DNA of 64,000 nucleotides, taken from NCBI GenBank assembly GCA_947493535.1, contig CANLRK010000002.1:248001-312000 (forward strand). Direction: 5' to 3'. Each line of letters starts with the position of its first letter. The stretch's first letter is position 1. Below, piece after piece: positions 1 through 9,075 of the stretch. Source of the stretch: an uncultured Flavobacteriaceae bacterium. Lineage in GTDB: Bacteria > Bacteroidota > Bacteroidia > Flavobacteriales > Flavobacteriaceae. The notes beneath the pieces were generated by a model. That model saw nothing but the letters and a program-made list of their open reading frames with translations. It was not told where the DNA came from and did not search any database. The position numbers were made by a program, and so were the translations under genes.

Positions 1-1
1 T

Positions 2-1150
2 GAAAATGAATCAATTGCTAAGCAAACAATATTAACCGCTTTGAATGATGCGGTTAAAAGTGAATTGGTGGCCGATGTTCCTGTAGGATCCTTCTTGTCA
101 GGAGGTATAGATTCTCCGTTAATAACTTATTTTGCAAATAAGAATTTACCTCACATTAAATCCTATACCATTGGTAGTGATAGTAAATTATTAGATGAAA
201 CTCAAAAAGCTAAAGAGTATTCAGAATTAATAGGTTCACAACATTTTGTTGAACAGATGAAATCTAAACATGCTGCAAGTATTTTGGAAGATTGTATGAA
301 CAATTTACAAGAACCCTTTGCCGATTTTTCTTTAATACCTACATACTATGTGTCTAAAATAGCTAAAGATAATGGAAGTACAGTAGTACTTTCAGGTGAT
401 GGTGCCGATGAATTATTTTTTGGCTACAAGCGTTATGAGTCAATACTAAAAAATATACCGTATAATTTTATTCCTAAACCCTTACGTTACACTGCCTACG
501 GCATGGATAAAGTATTGTTTAAGAACAAACATATTAATAGTAATTTTTTAAAGGATACTTATGCAGAAGCACATAGAGCGCTACATTCTAGAATTGATGA
601 TACCACTTTAAAAAGAGTATTTAATACTAGTACAGTAGCCAGACTACCTATGCCAGCCTATACCTATGCTAATGGTGCTACAGAAACAGATATTTTGCAG
701 GCAATGCGTTATGGTGAGTTTTATGATATGATGCAAAAAACACTAGTTAAAGTTGATAGAATGAGCATGGCACACTCTATTGAAGTGCGTGTACCTTTTT
801 TGAAGAAATCGTTTATAGAAACTGCGCTTCAAATACATCCGTCATTATCATATAAAAACGGAGGTACAAAACTAATTTTAAAAGATGTCCTACGTACAGT
901 GTTACCAAAAGCTCCTATCGACAAAGTAAAAAAAGGCTTTGGTGTCCCTTTAGAAAAATGGTTGAGAGAACAACTTAAAGAACCTGTAGAGGATGCTCTT
1001 TTTAGTAAATCTTTTTTGACTAGTTTTAATATTTCTGAAACTGTATTGCAACAAATCTGGAAAACACATCAAACTAAACAGAAAGATCAGAAATGGGTTA
1101 TATTTACCTTATATTCATTAGCTAAATGGCACGAAAACTTAAAAAGATAA
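2..1150 (+). CDS. Asparagine synthase (glutamine-hydrolysing) family protein, 5' truncated by the window edge
   Basis: This is the C-terminal synthetase half of an AsnB-type amidotransferase. The family activates a carboxylate with ATP and amidates it with ammonia from glutamine. The pyrophosphatase P-loop motif SGGIDS is visible near base 100, followed by a typical asparagine-synthase fold (LSGDGADELFFGYKRYE, then KVDRMSMAHSIEVRVPFL). The frame stays open to base 2 without a convincing start, so the N-terminal glutaminase (Cys-2) domain must lie upstream of the window. Its 3' end overlaps the next glycosyltransferase by 25 bases, so it belongs to the polysaccharide operon. In such loci AsnB-like enzymes may amidate a uronic acid or amino-acid substituent instead of making asparagine; that role is inferred from context only. 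Confidence 0.9.
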   Translation, partial: ENESIAKQTILTALNDAVKSELVADVPVGSFLSGGIDSPLITYFANKNLPHIKSYTIGSDSKLLDETQKAKEYSELIGSQHFVEQMKSKHAASILEDCMNNLQEPFADFSLIPTYYVSKIAKDNGSTVVLSGDGADELFFGYKRYESILKNIPYNFIPKPLRYTAYGMDKVLFKNKHINSNFLKDTYAEAHRALHSRIDDTTLKRVFNTSTVARLPMPAYTYANGATETDILQAMRYGEFYDMMQKTLVKVDRMSMAHSIEVRVPFLKKSFIETALQIHPSLSYKNGGTKLILKDVLRTVLPKAPIDKVKKGFGVPLEKWLREQLKEPVEDALFSKSFLTSFNISETVLQQIWKTHQTKQKDQKWVIFTLYSLAKWHENLKR

Positions 1151-2250
1151 AAGTACTATTTACAATACCTGATTTTGACACAGCAGGTAGTGGTAAAGCT
1201 TTGCTAAAAATAGCAACAAGGTTAAATAAAGCGGTTTTTGAGCCACACATAGCTTGTATGCACAATAGAGGTGCTTTTTTTAAAGTGGTTGCAGATAGTG
1301 GTATACCTGTGCATGTTTTTCAGTATACAACCCCCATGAAACCATACCATAAAGGTATTTGGAATAGCTTAAAAATAGCAAAAAAATTTCGTGAAATAGC
1401 ACCAGATATAATACATAGTTTCCATTTTAGTGCAGATTATTCTGAGGCATTAGCAGCACGATTGGCTGGTGTTAAATGGATTTATAGTAAAAAAAACATG
1501 AGCTGGGGAGGCAGCTCTAAAAATAGTTGGCACATGAGAACATTTCTGGCTCATCACGTGATATATCAAAATACCGATATGAAAAAGCAGTTTTTTCCAA
1601 AGTTAAATAACACTAGCTTTATTCCTCGTGGCGTTGATGTAGGTGAGTTTAGTTATGGTGCTCCTAATAAAGAGTTATTAAAAAAGTATACGATAAGCGC
1701 TCAAGATAGAATTGTAATTGCGGTTGCTAATTTAGTACCCTTAAAAGGAGTTGATGTGTTGATAAAAGCATTTAATCAACAAGAATTAAAGGCGAATAAG
1801 TGGAAATTACTTATAGTGGGTGATGATAAGAATGCGTATGGAAAAGAATTAAAACAGCTAGTTAAAACACTTAAAATAGAAGGAAAAGTAATTTTTACGG
1901 GTAAAGTTCTTAATGTTAACGAACATTTAAATTTAGCTCAAATTTTTGTGCTTCCAACAATTTTTAAAGGTGAAGGGTCACCTGTAGCTATGTTAGAAGC
2001 TATGGCTACAGGTGTATGTGTGTTAGGGTCAAACTTACCTGGTATTAAAGATCAATTACAACAATACCCTAATCATATGGTTGAAGCCGGAAATATTGAA
2101 TTATGGAAATCTAAATTACTTGAGTTTACTAGTAAAACCCCAGAAGAGTTAAAAGCTTTAGGGCAATTATTCTACAATCAAGTACATGAAAAATATCAAA
2201 TTGCTAATGAAGTAGCAAAAACAGAACAAGTATATAAAAAAATAGTATAA
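1126..2250 (+). CDS. Glycosyltransferase family 4 protein
   Basis: A 374-residue cytoplasmic GT-B retaining glycosyltransferase. The N-terminal half has the acceptor-domain opening (TIPDFDTAGSGKALLKIATRL). The C-terminal half has the nucleotide-sugar site with the E-x7-E motif, E283 to E291, in GEGSPVAMLEAMATG, followed by a conserved proline-glycine stretch. It would transfer one sugar from a nucleotide donor during repeat-unit assembly; donor and linkage cannot be read from sequence. The ATG at 1126 overlaps the upstream asparagine synthase by 25 bases, which implies co-transcription and perhaps translational coupling. Family assignment is firm, specificity unknown. Confidence 0.9.
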   Translation: MARKLKKIKVLFTIPDFDTAGSGKALLKIATRLNKAVFEPHIACMHNRGAFFKVVADSGIPVHVFQYTTPMKPYHKGIWNSLKIAKKFREIAPDIIHSFHFSADYSEALAARLAGVKWIYSKKNMSWGGSSKNSWHMRTFLAHHVIYQNTDMKKQFFPKLNNTSFIPRGVDVGEFSYGAPNKELLKKYTISAQDRIVIAVANLVPLKGVDVLIKAFNQQELKANKWKLLIVGDDKNAYGKELKQLVKTLKIEGKVIFTGKVLNVNEHLNLAQIFVLPTIFKGEGSPVAMLEAMATGVCVLGSNLPGIKDQLQQYPNHMVEAGNIELWKSKLLEFTSKTPEELKALGQLFYNQVHEKYQIANEVAKTEQVYKKIV

Positions 2251-2275
2251 ACTTTAGGGCTATAAAATAGTAGTA

Positions 2276-3442
2276 ATGAAAATAGGCATTGTTTTATCAA
2301 ATACACCATCATATTCCGAAACATTTTTTAATGCTAAAATAGATAAGCTTAAAGAAAATGGTTTTGAGGTTATTCTGTTTTCAAAAAATAATAAAGACTA
2401 TAATAAAACAAAAGTAGTAGCACCATTAAAGCATACTTTTATTGGCTTATTGCAGTTTTTTTTAATAGTGCTAGTAAATTTTTCAAGCTTAAAGAAGTTT
2501 TATAAGTTAGAGTTATTGTGTAGAAACAGTAAAAAAAGAGCATTTAAAAACACATTTCTGAACGCTCATATGTTGCAAAAAAAACTAGATTGGCTACATT
2601 TTGGTTATGCTACCATAGCAATGAACAGAGAAAATGTAGCACAATGTATTAATGCGAAAATGTCGGTAAGTTTGCGAGGGTACGATATAAATGTATATCC
2701 TTTACAGCATGAAAATTGTTATGAACTATTATGGAGTCGCGTAGATAAGGTACATAGTGTTTCAGCATATTTATTAAAAAAAGCAAATAGTTTAGGTTTA
2801 GCTAAAGCAACACCAGCCGAAATTATTCATGATGCTGTTGCAAAAGAATATATAACTAGTAAAAAATCGATGCAGGTAACTAGTAAAAAAGAAAGTGCTT
2901 CTGATTTACAAATAGTAACCATTGCCCGTTTAAATTGGATAAAAGGAGTGCAATATGCAATTCAAGCAATGAGCTTGTTAAAAAAGCATATAAATAATTT
3001 CACCTACACTGTAGTTGGAGGTGGAACCAAGCAAGAGTTGGAATATATTATTTTTTTAGTTAAAGAATTTAATTTAGAAAATCATGTTATTTTAAAAGGA
3101 GAACTTTCTCATACAGAAACCTTGCAGTGTTTACAAAAAGCAGATATATATGTGCAACCGAGTATTGGTGAAGGTTTTTGTACTTCTGTTGTAGAAGCAC
3201 AAGCCATGGGTAAGGTATGTATTGTTACAGATGCAGGTGGGATGCCAGAAAATGTATTGCATAAACAAACAGGATGGGTAGTACCAAAAATGGATGCCAT
3301 TGCTTTAGGAAATAAAATTATGGAGTTTTATAGCACTGCAAGCGAAGTTAAAAAAACTATGGCTTTATCTGCTATAGAGAGGGTTGAAAATAACTTTACA
3401 ACGGAACAACAATTGGAACAATTTATAAAGTTTTATTCTTAA
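2276..3442 (+). CDS. Glycosyltransferase family 4 protein (colanic-acid/amylovoran-type)
   Basis: A 388-residue GT-B glycosyltransferase. It starts with the IGIVLSNTPSYSETFFNAKI opening seen in WcaL/AmsK-like enzymes. It has a middle segment VSLRGYDINVYP and the GT4 signature IGEGFCTSVVEAQAMG, with E299 and E307 forming the E-x7-E pair. It is probably a sugar transferase acting at the inner membrane face on the lipid-linked repeat unit. It begins 25 bases after the preceding gene and is followed 13 bases later by the MBOAT gene, consistent with one operon. The sugar transferred is not predictable. Confidence 0.88.
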   Translation: MKIGIVLSNTPSYSETFFNAKIDKLKENGFEVILFSKNNKDYNKTKVVAPLKHTFIGLLQFFLIVLVNFSSLKKFYKLELLCRNSKKRAFKNTFLNAHMLQKKLDWLHFGYATIAMNRENVAQCINAKMSVSLRGYDINVYPLQHENCYELLWSRVDKVHSVSAYLLKKANSLGLAKATPAEIIHDAVAKEYITSKKSMQVTSKKESASDLQIVTIARLNWIKGVQYAIQAMSLLKKHINNFTYTVVGGGTKQELEYIIFLVKEFNLENHVILKGELSHTETLQCLQKADIYVQPSIGEGFCTSVVEAQAMGKVCIVTDAGGMPENVLHKQTGWVVPKMDAIALGNKIMEFYSTASEVKKTMALSAIERVENNFTTEQQLEQFIKFYS

Positions 3443-3455
3443 ACAATAAGAAAAA

Positions 3456-4886
3456 ATGTTATTTAATTCAATTGATTTTGCTGTCTTTTTACCAATAATT
3501 TTTATACTATATTGGTTTGTATGCAATAAGAATTTAAAACTTCAAAATAGTTTAGTATTACTAGCCAGTTATGTGTTTTATGGTTGGTGGGATTGGCGCT
3601 TTCTATCTTTAATAGCTTTCAGCACTTTAGTGGATTATTGCATAGGTTTAGCGTTGAATAGTACTGCCTACTCAAAAAGAAAGAAGTTATTATTAAGCTT
3701 AAGTTTACTAATTAATCTAGGTTTTTTGGGTTTTTTCAAGTACTATAATTTTTTTGTTGAAAGCTTTATAGATGCCTTTTCGCTTTTTGGTAAAAGCATC
3801 AAACCAAACACGTTGGATATTATTTTACCTGTTGGAATTAGTTTTTATACATTCCAAACCTTAAGTTATACTATTGATGTGTACCGCAAAAAACTGAAAC
3901 CAACAAAAGATATTATTGCTTTTGCCGCTTTTGTAAGTTTTTTTCCGCAATTAGTAGCTGGCCCCATAGAAAGAGCCACTAAATTATTACCGCAGTTTTA
4001 CAAAAAAAGAACATTCAACTATAATTTGGCGGTTTTAGGAATGCGCCAAATATTGTGGGGGTTGTTTAAAAAGATAGTTATTGCTGATAATTGTGCTCAA
4101 TACGCTAATGAAATTTTTAATGATTATGGTAGCCAATCTGGCAGTACCTTGTTTCTAGGAGCATTGTTTTTTACATTTCAAATCTATGGGGATTTTTCAG
4201 GGTACTCAGATATAGCAATAGGTATTTCACGTTTATTTGGGTTTGATTTAATGAAGAATTTTGCTTTTCCATACTTTTCAAGAGATATTGCTGAATTTTG
4301 GCGCCGTTGGCACATTTCTTTATCTACTTGGTTTAGAGACTATTTGTATATTCCATTGGGTGGTAGCCGTGGAGGAACATGGATAAAAGTAAAAAACACA
4401 TTTATTATTTTTTTGGTTAGCGGGTTCTGGCATGGTGCTAATTGGACTTTTGTAGTTTGGGGTGGTTTAAATGCACTTTATTTTTTACCTATCATGCTTA
4501 GAAATAAGAATAGGAAACATATAGAAATTGTAGCCCTACATACATTTTTACCAACACTTAAAGAAACAGGGCAGATGTTAAGCACTTTTGTTATGACAGT
4601 TTTTGCTTGGATATTTTTTAGGTCTGATACTATAAAATCTGCCTTAGAGTATATTTCTATTCTATGTAGTAAGTCATTAATTAGCTTGCCAAATATAAAA
4701 TCTAAATCAATACTTATACTAATTGTCTTTTTTATGTTAATTGAGTGGTTAGGAAGAAGAAATGAATTTGCTATAGAGAAAATACAACTAAAACAACCAT
4801 TACGTTGGGGATTTTATTTATTTTTAGTACTATTACTTGTTATTTTTAACGGAAAAGAACAAGAATTTATTTATTTCCAGTTTTAA
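3456..4886 (+). CDS. MBOAT family O-acyltransferase (AlgI-like)
   Basis: A 476-residue polytopic membrane protein with about ten or more hydrophobic segments. It carries the membrane-bound O-acyltransferase signatures RRWHISLSTWFRDYLYIPLGG and GFWHGANWTFVVWG. The two conserved histidines are H286 and H326, the second being the usual catalytic candidate. AlgI-type enzymes carry acyl (usually acetyl) groups across the inner membrane for O-acylation of exported polysaccharide. Its position inside the glycosyltransferase operon, one gene away from an SGNH-like protein at 5946-6839, supports O-acylation of this polymer. Length is normal for AlgI/PatA-like proteins. It is unlikely to be a DltB for teichoic acid, because this is a Gram-negative-type genome. 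Confidence 0.93.
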   Translation: MLFNSIDFAVFLPIIFILYWFVCNKNLKLQNSLVLLASYVFYGWWDWRFLSLIAFSTLVDYCIGLALNSTAYSKRKKLLLSLSLLINLGFLGFFKYYNFFVESFIDAFSLFGKSIKPNTLDIILPVGISFYTFQTLSYTIDVYRKKLKPTKDIIAFAAFVSFFPQLVAGPIERATKLLPQFYKKRTFNYNLAVLGMRQILWGLFKKIVIADNCAQYANEIFNDYGSQSGSTLFLGALFFTFQIYGDFSGYSDIAIGISRLFGFDLMKNFAFPYFSRDIAEFWRRWHISLSTWFRDYLYIPLGGSRGGTWIKVKNTFIIFLVSGFWHGANWTFVVWGGLNALYFLPIMLRNKNRKHIEIVALHTFLPTLKETGQMLSTFVMTVFAWIFFRSDTIKSALEYISILCSKSLISLPNIKSKSILILIVFFMLIEWLGRRNEFAIEKIQLKQPLRWGFYLFLVLLLVIFNGKEQEFIYFQF

Positions 4887-4910
4887 AATTAAACTTCTGT
4901 ATTACTTTAT

Positions 4911-5942
4911 ATGAATATATATTATCCCAAACAATATTATGACGCAAATGAAAAAGGGCAGTTATTTCCGTTGATTGGGTTTTTAGAACGAAAAAAAGCA
5001 AATAATCTTGAAACCGATTTTCGTATTGTTGATTCATTAAATTATGCTGAGGTAATTATACTACCTATGTCTTGGAACTATTACCTATCCAAAAATAGAT
5101 TGACTGAAGTAATAGAATTTATTAAGCAAATTAATGTTTTAGGAAAAAAAGTATATACATATAATGCTGGAGATAATGGAGTTAAAGTACCTTCCGGTTT
5201 AAATATTGTAGTTTTTAGAACATGTGGTTATGCTTCTCAAAGAACTCCACAAGAAACTATCATGCCTTTTTTTCTCACTGATCCATTGCAAGTTATTTTT
5301 GATAGAAGAACAATTATTAAACGTGACCATTCTAACATGCCTACGGTTGGATTTTGTGGGCAAGTAAACGATTCATGGTTAAATGCAATTAAGGAAGCAA
5401 CTAAGGTTGCAGTTAAAAACATATTGTATTACATAGGTGTAAAAAATGATTTACCTCAAAAAATACAGTCAACAAGTTTTAACAGGGCTAAAGTGTTGTC
5501 TTTTATTGAAAATGTAAACACGATAAAAAGCAATTTTATACGAAGGGATAAATATAGAGCTGGTGCAATTACTGAAGCTGATAGAAAAAAAACAACTTTA
5601 GAGTACTACCAAAACATGATTGAGTCAGATTATATTATATGTATCAGAGGAGCTGGTAATTTCTCTGTACGTTTATACGAAACCTTAGCTATGGGAAGAA
5701 TACCTGTATTTATTAATACTGACTGTATGCTACCTATAGATGATATATTACCTTGGAAAAAACATATGGTTTGGGTAGAATATAACGAACTAAATAACCT
5801 AGAAAATTTAATTTTAAAGCATTATAATAGTTTAGACGATAAGAGGTTAAACACTCTTTTTCAGGAGAATAGAAATATGTGGTTAACACATATGGGAATG
5901 CTAGATTTTTTTAAAAATAATTTTATTAAAAACGAAGGTTAA
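4911..5942 (+). CDS. Exostosin-like (GT47-type) glycosyltransferase
   Basis: A 343-residue protein whose C-terminal third has the exostosin/GT47 pattern: YYQNMIESDYIICIRGAGN, then FSVRLYETLAMGRIPVFIN and a D-x-x-LPIDD segment. This resembles the nucleotide-sugar site of eukaryotic exostosins and their bacterial relatives. There is no signal peptide or clear membrane segment, so it should act in the cytoplasm. It sits 24 bases after the MBOAT gene and 3 bases before the SGNH-like gene in the same operon. Assignment to the exostosin-like superfamily is by motif only; donor sugar unknown. Confidence 0.75.
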   Translation: MNIYYPKQYYDANEKGQLFPLIGFLERKKANNLETDFRIVDSLNYAEVIILPMSWNYYLSKNRLTEVIEFIKQINVLGKKVYTYNAGDNGVKVPSGLNIVVFRTCGYASQRTPQETIMPFFLTDPLQVIFDRRTIIKRDHSNMPTVGFCGQVNDSWLNAIKEATKVAVKNILYYIGVKNDLPQKIQSTSFNRAKVLSFIENVNTIKSNFIRRDKYRAGAITEADRKKTTLEYYQNMIESDYIICIRGAGNFSVRLYETLAMGRIPVFINTDCMLPIDDILPWKKHMVWVEYNELNNLENLILKHYNSLDDKRLNTLFQENRNMWLTHMGMLDFFKNNFIKNEG

Positions 5943-5945
5943 GTA

Positions 5946-6839
5946 ATGAAAAGGTTTTTAACTAAGGTGTTTGTTTTTTTTATATTTCTTATTGTTACCG
6001 ATATAATTGTAGGGCAATATATAAAGCAATTGCCCAATTTTGAAGTTGATGATAGATTAGAAAAAATATTAGAAGGAAAAATCAATTCAAATATTATAAT
6101 TACTGGTTCATCTGTTGGAGCTAGAGGAATATTAGCAGAAAAAATAACTGATGAAACTTCATTCTCAGCATATAATTTATCTTACCCTGGTTCCGACATT
6201 ACTTTTCATGAGTTTATTATAAAAAATTATATAGCCAATAATACGGTGCCTCAAAAAATATTATTAACAGTAGATGAGGTAATTTTTAAAGCAGATAGGA
6301 GTTTAAAATTTAGATTAGATAGATGTTATCCTTTATTAAAATATCCAGTTATTAAGAAAATAGTAGCTCATAAAGAACAAAAAAATAAATACTTAGCCAA
6401 ATACAGTAATTTATATATGTTTAAAAGAGAAATGTTAAAGGGAGTAAAGAAAAGGTTTTCAAAATACGATACTATTTGGGAAAATGGCTCTATGCCTTTA
6501 ACTTTTCAAAAGAAAGCTATAACTCAAGAGTTAAAGCAAAGTAAGCCATATAGTATTAATAATGAACTTAAATATAAAATAAAAGCCTTTAAAAACATTA
6601 TTAGCTTAGCCAAGGCACATAATATAGAGTTAGTTTTGGTTTTTCCTCCACAATATAAAATAATTAATGCTAGCTTTGTGAGCAGGCTTAAAGAAATTTA
6701 TCAAGGAAAATATGTGTACGTAGATAATCAAACCAAAGATTTTCAAGATAAGAAGTTGTTTTCTGATAAAGCCCATTTAAATATAAAAGGAGCTGAATTA
6801 TTTACAAAGCACATAATTAACAATTTAAAATTAAGGTGA
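5946..6839 (+). CDS. SGNH-like membrane-anchored protein, probable partner of the MBOAT acyltransferase
   Basis: A 297-residue protein with one N-terminal membrane segment (about residues 4-25) and a periplasmic remainder. Two features fit an SGNH/GDSL-like fold. An ITGSSVGARG block around residues 52-61 is in the place of the nucleophile serine. A C-terminal DKAHLNIKGAELF block has D274 and H277 spaced as in the D-x-x-H catalytic motif. Proteins of this shape (AlgJ, AlgX, DltD, PatB) accept or transfer the acyl group delivered by an MBOAT protein, and one is encoded two genes upstream. The gene starts 3 bases after the exostosin-like gene and overlaps the next by 4 bases (GTGA). Overall similarity was judged by motif only, so the functional call is inference. 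Confidence 0.68.
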   Translation: MKRFLTKVFVFFIFLIVTDIIVGQYIKQLPNFEVDDRLEKILEGKINSNIIITGSSVGARGILAEKITDETSFSAYNLSYPGSDITFHEFIIKNYIANNTVPQKILLTVDEVIFKADRSLKFRLDRCYPLLKYPVIKKIVAHKEQKNKYLAKYSNLYMFKREMLKGVKKRFSKYDTIWENGSMPLTFQKKAITQELKQSKPYSINNELKYKIKAFKNIISLAKAHNIELVLVFPPQYKIINASFVSRLKEIYQGKYVYVDNQTKDFQDKKLFSDKAHLNIKGAELFTKHIINNLKLR

Positions 6840-8011
6840 GTAATCCAAAAACAATTATCCATTTTTCTCAAGATTTTACTAAAGGAAAGCCTCAATTAGG
6901 AGGGTATAGTAGGATATATAATATTTGTTCAGATGCTAATAGACACATTATTTATACTATTTCAACTGAAATAACTGCTGTTGAAGAGTATTTTATTGAT
7001 GCAATAAAGGTTGTTCAAATACCTGTTAAAGAGAGACCAAGCGGATTGTTTAATCAGTTTAAATTGTATAAACCTATTGGAAGACAAATTGTGAATCACC
7101 TTCAAATTACTCAAGTAATTCCTGATTTGTTTTTTGGGCATTCACATCAAGGAAATTTTTTGATTTTACAATATGTTAAAAACAAGTTATTTCCTAAAAA
7201 GAAAATTTTATGGGAAGCCAATGGAATTGGTGGCTGTCCTAAAGTAAATGGAACATTAAAACAACGGCTAGCTAATAAAATACAATATTTATTACAAGGC
7301 TATGTGTTTAAAAAGTGTGATGTAATTGTTGCGCAAACGCTTCAAAGCAAAGAGTTTATAAGCAAAGAGTTTAGTGTTAATGTAAAAAAAATTACCGTTA
7401 TACCTAATGCAATAGTTACAGTTAACAATAATAGAGAGGGAGTAAGGTTAAAAAGAGAGAATAAGAAACCTAAAATATTGTGTTTTGGTCTTTTTGATCA
7501 GTTAAACGGAATCCCATTTTTATTGGAAGTAATAAAAGAAAATAAACTTAGTGAAATTGAATTTGTTTTTGCGGGTTTTGGCAAGTATGTTAAGGAAGTT
7601 GAAAATTTAGCAAGTATGGCTTCTAATATTACTTTTTTAGGACAACTACCTTATAAAAAAATGATGGAAAAACTTCCTGAACATGATTTTTTAATTATAC
7701 CGCGATTAAATACATTAGGATCCCAATTGTATATACCAACTAAATTATTAGAAGGAATGTATTTAGGTGTTGTGCCTATATGTGCTGATGTAGAAGGAAT
7801 GACATGTGTAGTTACTAATAATGAAACGGGATTAGTTTTTAAAAGTGCTAGCAAAGAAGAATTAATTACTACCTTAAATAAGGTTAGAAAAATAAATCAA
7901 AGTACATATGCGAACTTGCAAAATAATGCAATAGAAAAAGTAGCTAAAGAGTATAATTGGATAAATAATTTTAAAAAATTGAATTTACTGTATTTAACTG
8001 CGTCTAATTAA
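6836..8011 (+). CDS. Glycosyltransferase family 4-like protein
   Basis: A 391-residue GT-B-type glycosyltransferase. Recognisable parts are the central FGHSHQGNFLILQYV and EANGIGG segments, an IPNAIV linker, and a C-terminal donor half with FAGFGKYVKEVE, FLGQLPYKKMMEKLPEHDFLIIPR and a K-LLEGMYLGVVPICADVEGM block in place of the classical E-x7-E loop. The only sensible start is a GTG whose last bases overlap the upstream stop (GTGA), a coupling often seen in operons. It probably adds one sugar of the repeat unit. Specificity is unknown. Confidence 0.82.
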   Translation: MSNPKTIIHFSQDFTKGKPQLGGYSRIYNICSDANRHIIYTISTEITAVEEYFIDAIKVVQIPVKERPSGLFNQFKLYKPIGRQIVNHLQITQVIPDLFFGHSHQGNFLILQYVKNKLFPKKKILWEANGIGGCPKVNGTLKQRLANKIQYLLQGYVFKKCDVIVAQTLQSKEFISKEFSVNVKKITVIPNAIVTVNNNREGVRLKRENKKPKILCFGLFDQLNGIPFLLEVIKENKLSEIEFVFAGFGKYVKEVENLASMASNITFLGQLPYKKMMEKLPEHDFLIIPRLNTLGSQLYIPTKLLEGMYLGVVPICADVEGMTCVVTNNETGLVFKSASKEELITTLNKVRKINQSTYANLQNNAIEKVAKEYNWINNFKKLNLLYLTASN

Positions 8012-8022
8012 AATAAAAACAA

Positions 8023-9075
8023 TTGAAAGTACTACAAGTAATTGATAAACTAAATGTAGGAGGAGCTGAAAAAGTATTGGTAAACACAGCCAATATTTTT
8101 AAGGAACATGAACATGATATATCTGTACTGTGCCTTTTATCATCATCAGTGTTAGATGAACAATTACATGCTAGTATTCCGAAATTATATCTTAACAGAG
8201 GGTTTAAGTATAATCCTATAAAGTTAGCAAAGCTTTATGCTATTTTAAATAAATATGATGTAGTGCATGTACACTGCAGACATGTGATGCGCTATGTAGG
8301 CTTGTTGTTGTTTTTACCACAATTTTTAATTAGGTTCAAAGTTGTGTTTCATGATCATTATGGTAAAATTAAGGATGATAAAACTATAGATGCATTATTA
8401 AAAAAGCAACTATGTTATATTAATGCTTACGTAGGGGTGAGTAATGAGTTGGTAAAATGGTTTAAAAGTATTAACAATAATGTAAAATCACACCTATTAA
8501 GTAATATTGTTAGAAACAATAAGACAACAATACCAATGGATATAGAAGAAGAATTTATAAACCTAGTAGCCATAGGAAATTTTAGAAAGCAAAAAAACTA
8601 TGAGTTCGCATTACTAGTATTGTCAGTTTTACCACAAAAATATACTCTAACAATTATTGGAGGTATAGTTGAAAGAGAATATTACACGGACATAATAAAA
8701 CTTGCCACTAAATTAAACCTTACTAGTAGGCTGAAAATAGAACATACAATTACTGATGTTACAGCTGAGTTAGTCAAATATCATTTAGCTATTCATACAG
8801 CATCTTCTGAAACAGGACCACTAGTAGCTATTGAGTACTTAGCAGCTCAGTTGCCGTTTGTGATGTTTAATACGGGAGAAGTGGCACAACAAATACAACC
8901 GGAACTTTCTGATTTTATAATGGAGGATGATAATGTTTTACTTTGGAAAGACAAAATAAACCACATCCTGTTACATAAACATAAGTATAGAAGTAAAATT
9001 AATAGTATATTTCAACAAAATTTTTCAGAAGAAAATTATTACCATAAATGCCTAACCATTTATCAAAATTTGTGA
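8023..9075 (+). CDS. Glycosyltransferase family 4 protein
   Basis: A 350-residue GT4 enzyme with a classic N-terminus, KVLQVIDKLNVGGAEKVL, in which the glycine-rich GGAE loop begins the acceptor domain. The C-terminal half has a degenerate donor site, ASSETGPLVAIEYLAAQLP, where the E-x7-E spacing is kept. This N-terminus is conserved in the family up to its first residue, so the start must be the TTG at 8023, an uncommon initiation codon. The 3' end overlaps the next gene by 28 bases. It probably acts on the lipid-linked oligosaccharide; substrate unknown. Confidence 0.85.
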   Translation: MKVLQVIDKLNVGGAEKVLVNTANIFKEHEHDISVLCLLSSSVLDEQLHASIPKLYLNRGFKYNPIKLAKLYAILNKYDVVHVHCRHVMRYVGLLLFLPQFLIRFKVVFHDHYGKIKDDKTIDALLKKQLCYINAYVGVSNELVKWFKSINNNVKSHLLSNIVRNNKTTIPMDIEEEFINLVAIGNFRKQKNYEFALLVLSVLPQKYTLTIIGGIVEREYYTDIIKLATKLNLTSRLKIEHTITDVTAELVKYHLAIHTASSETGPLVAIEYLAAQLPFVMFNTGEVAQQIQPELSDFIMEDDNVLLWKDKINHILLHKHKYRSKINSIFQQNFSEENYYHKCLTIYQNL

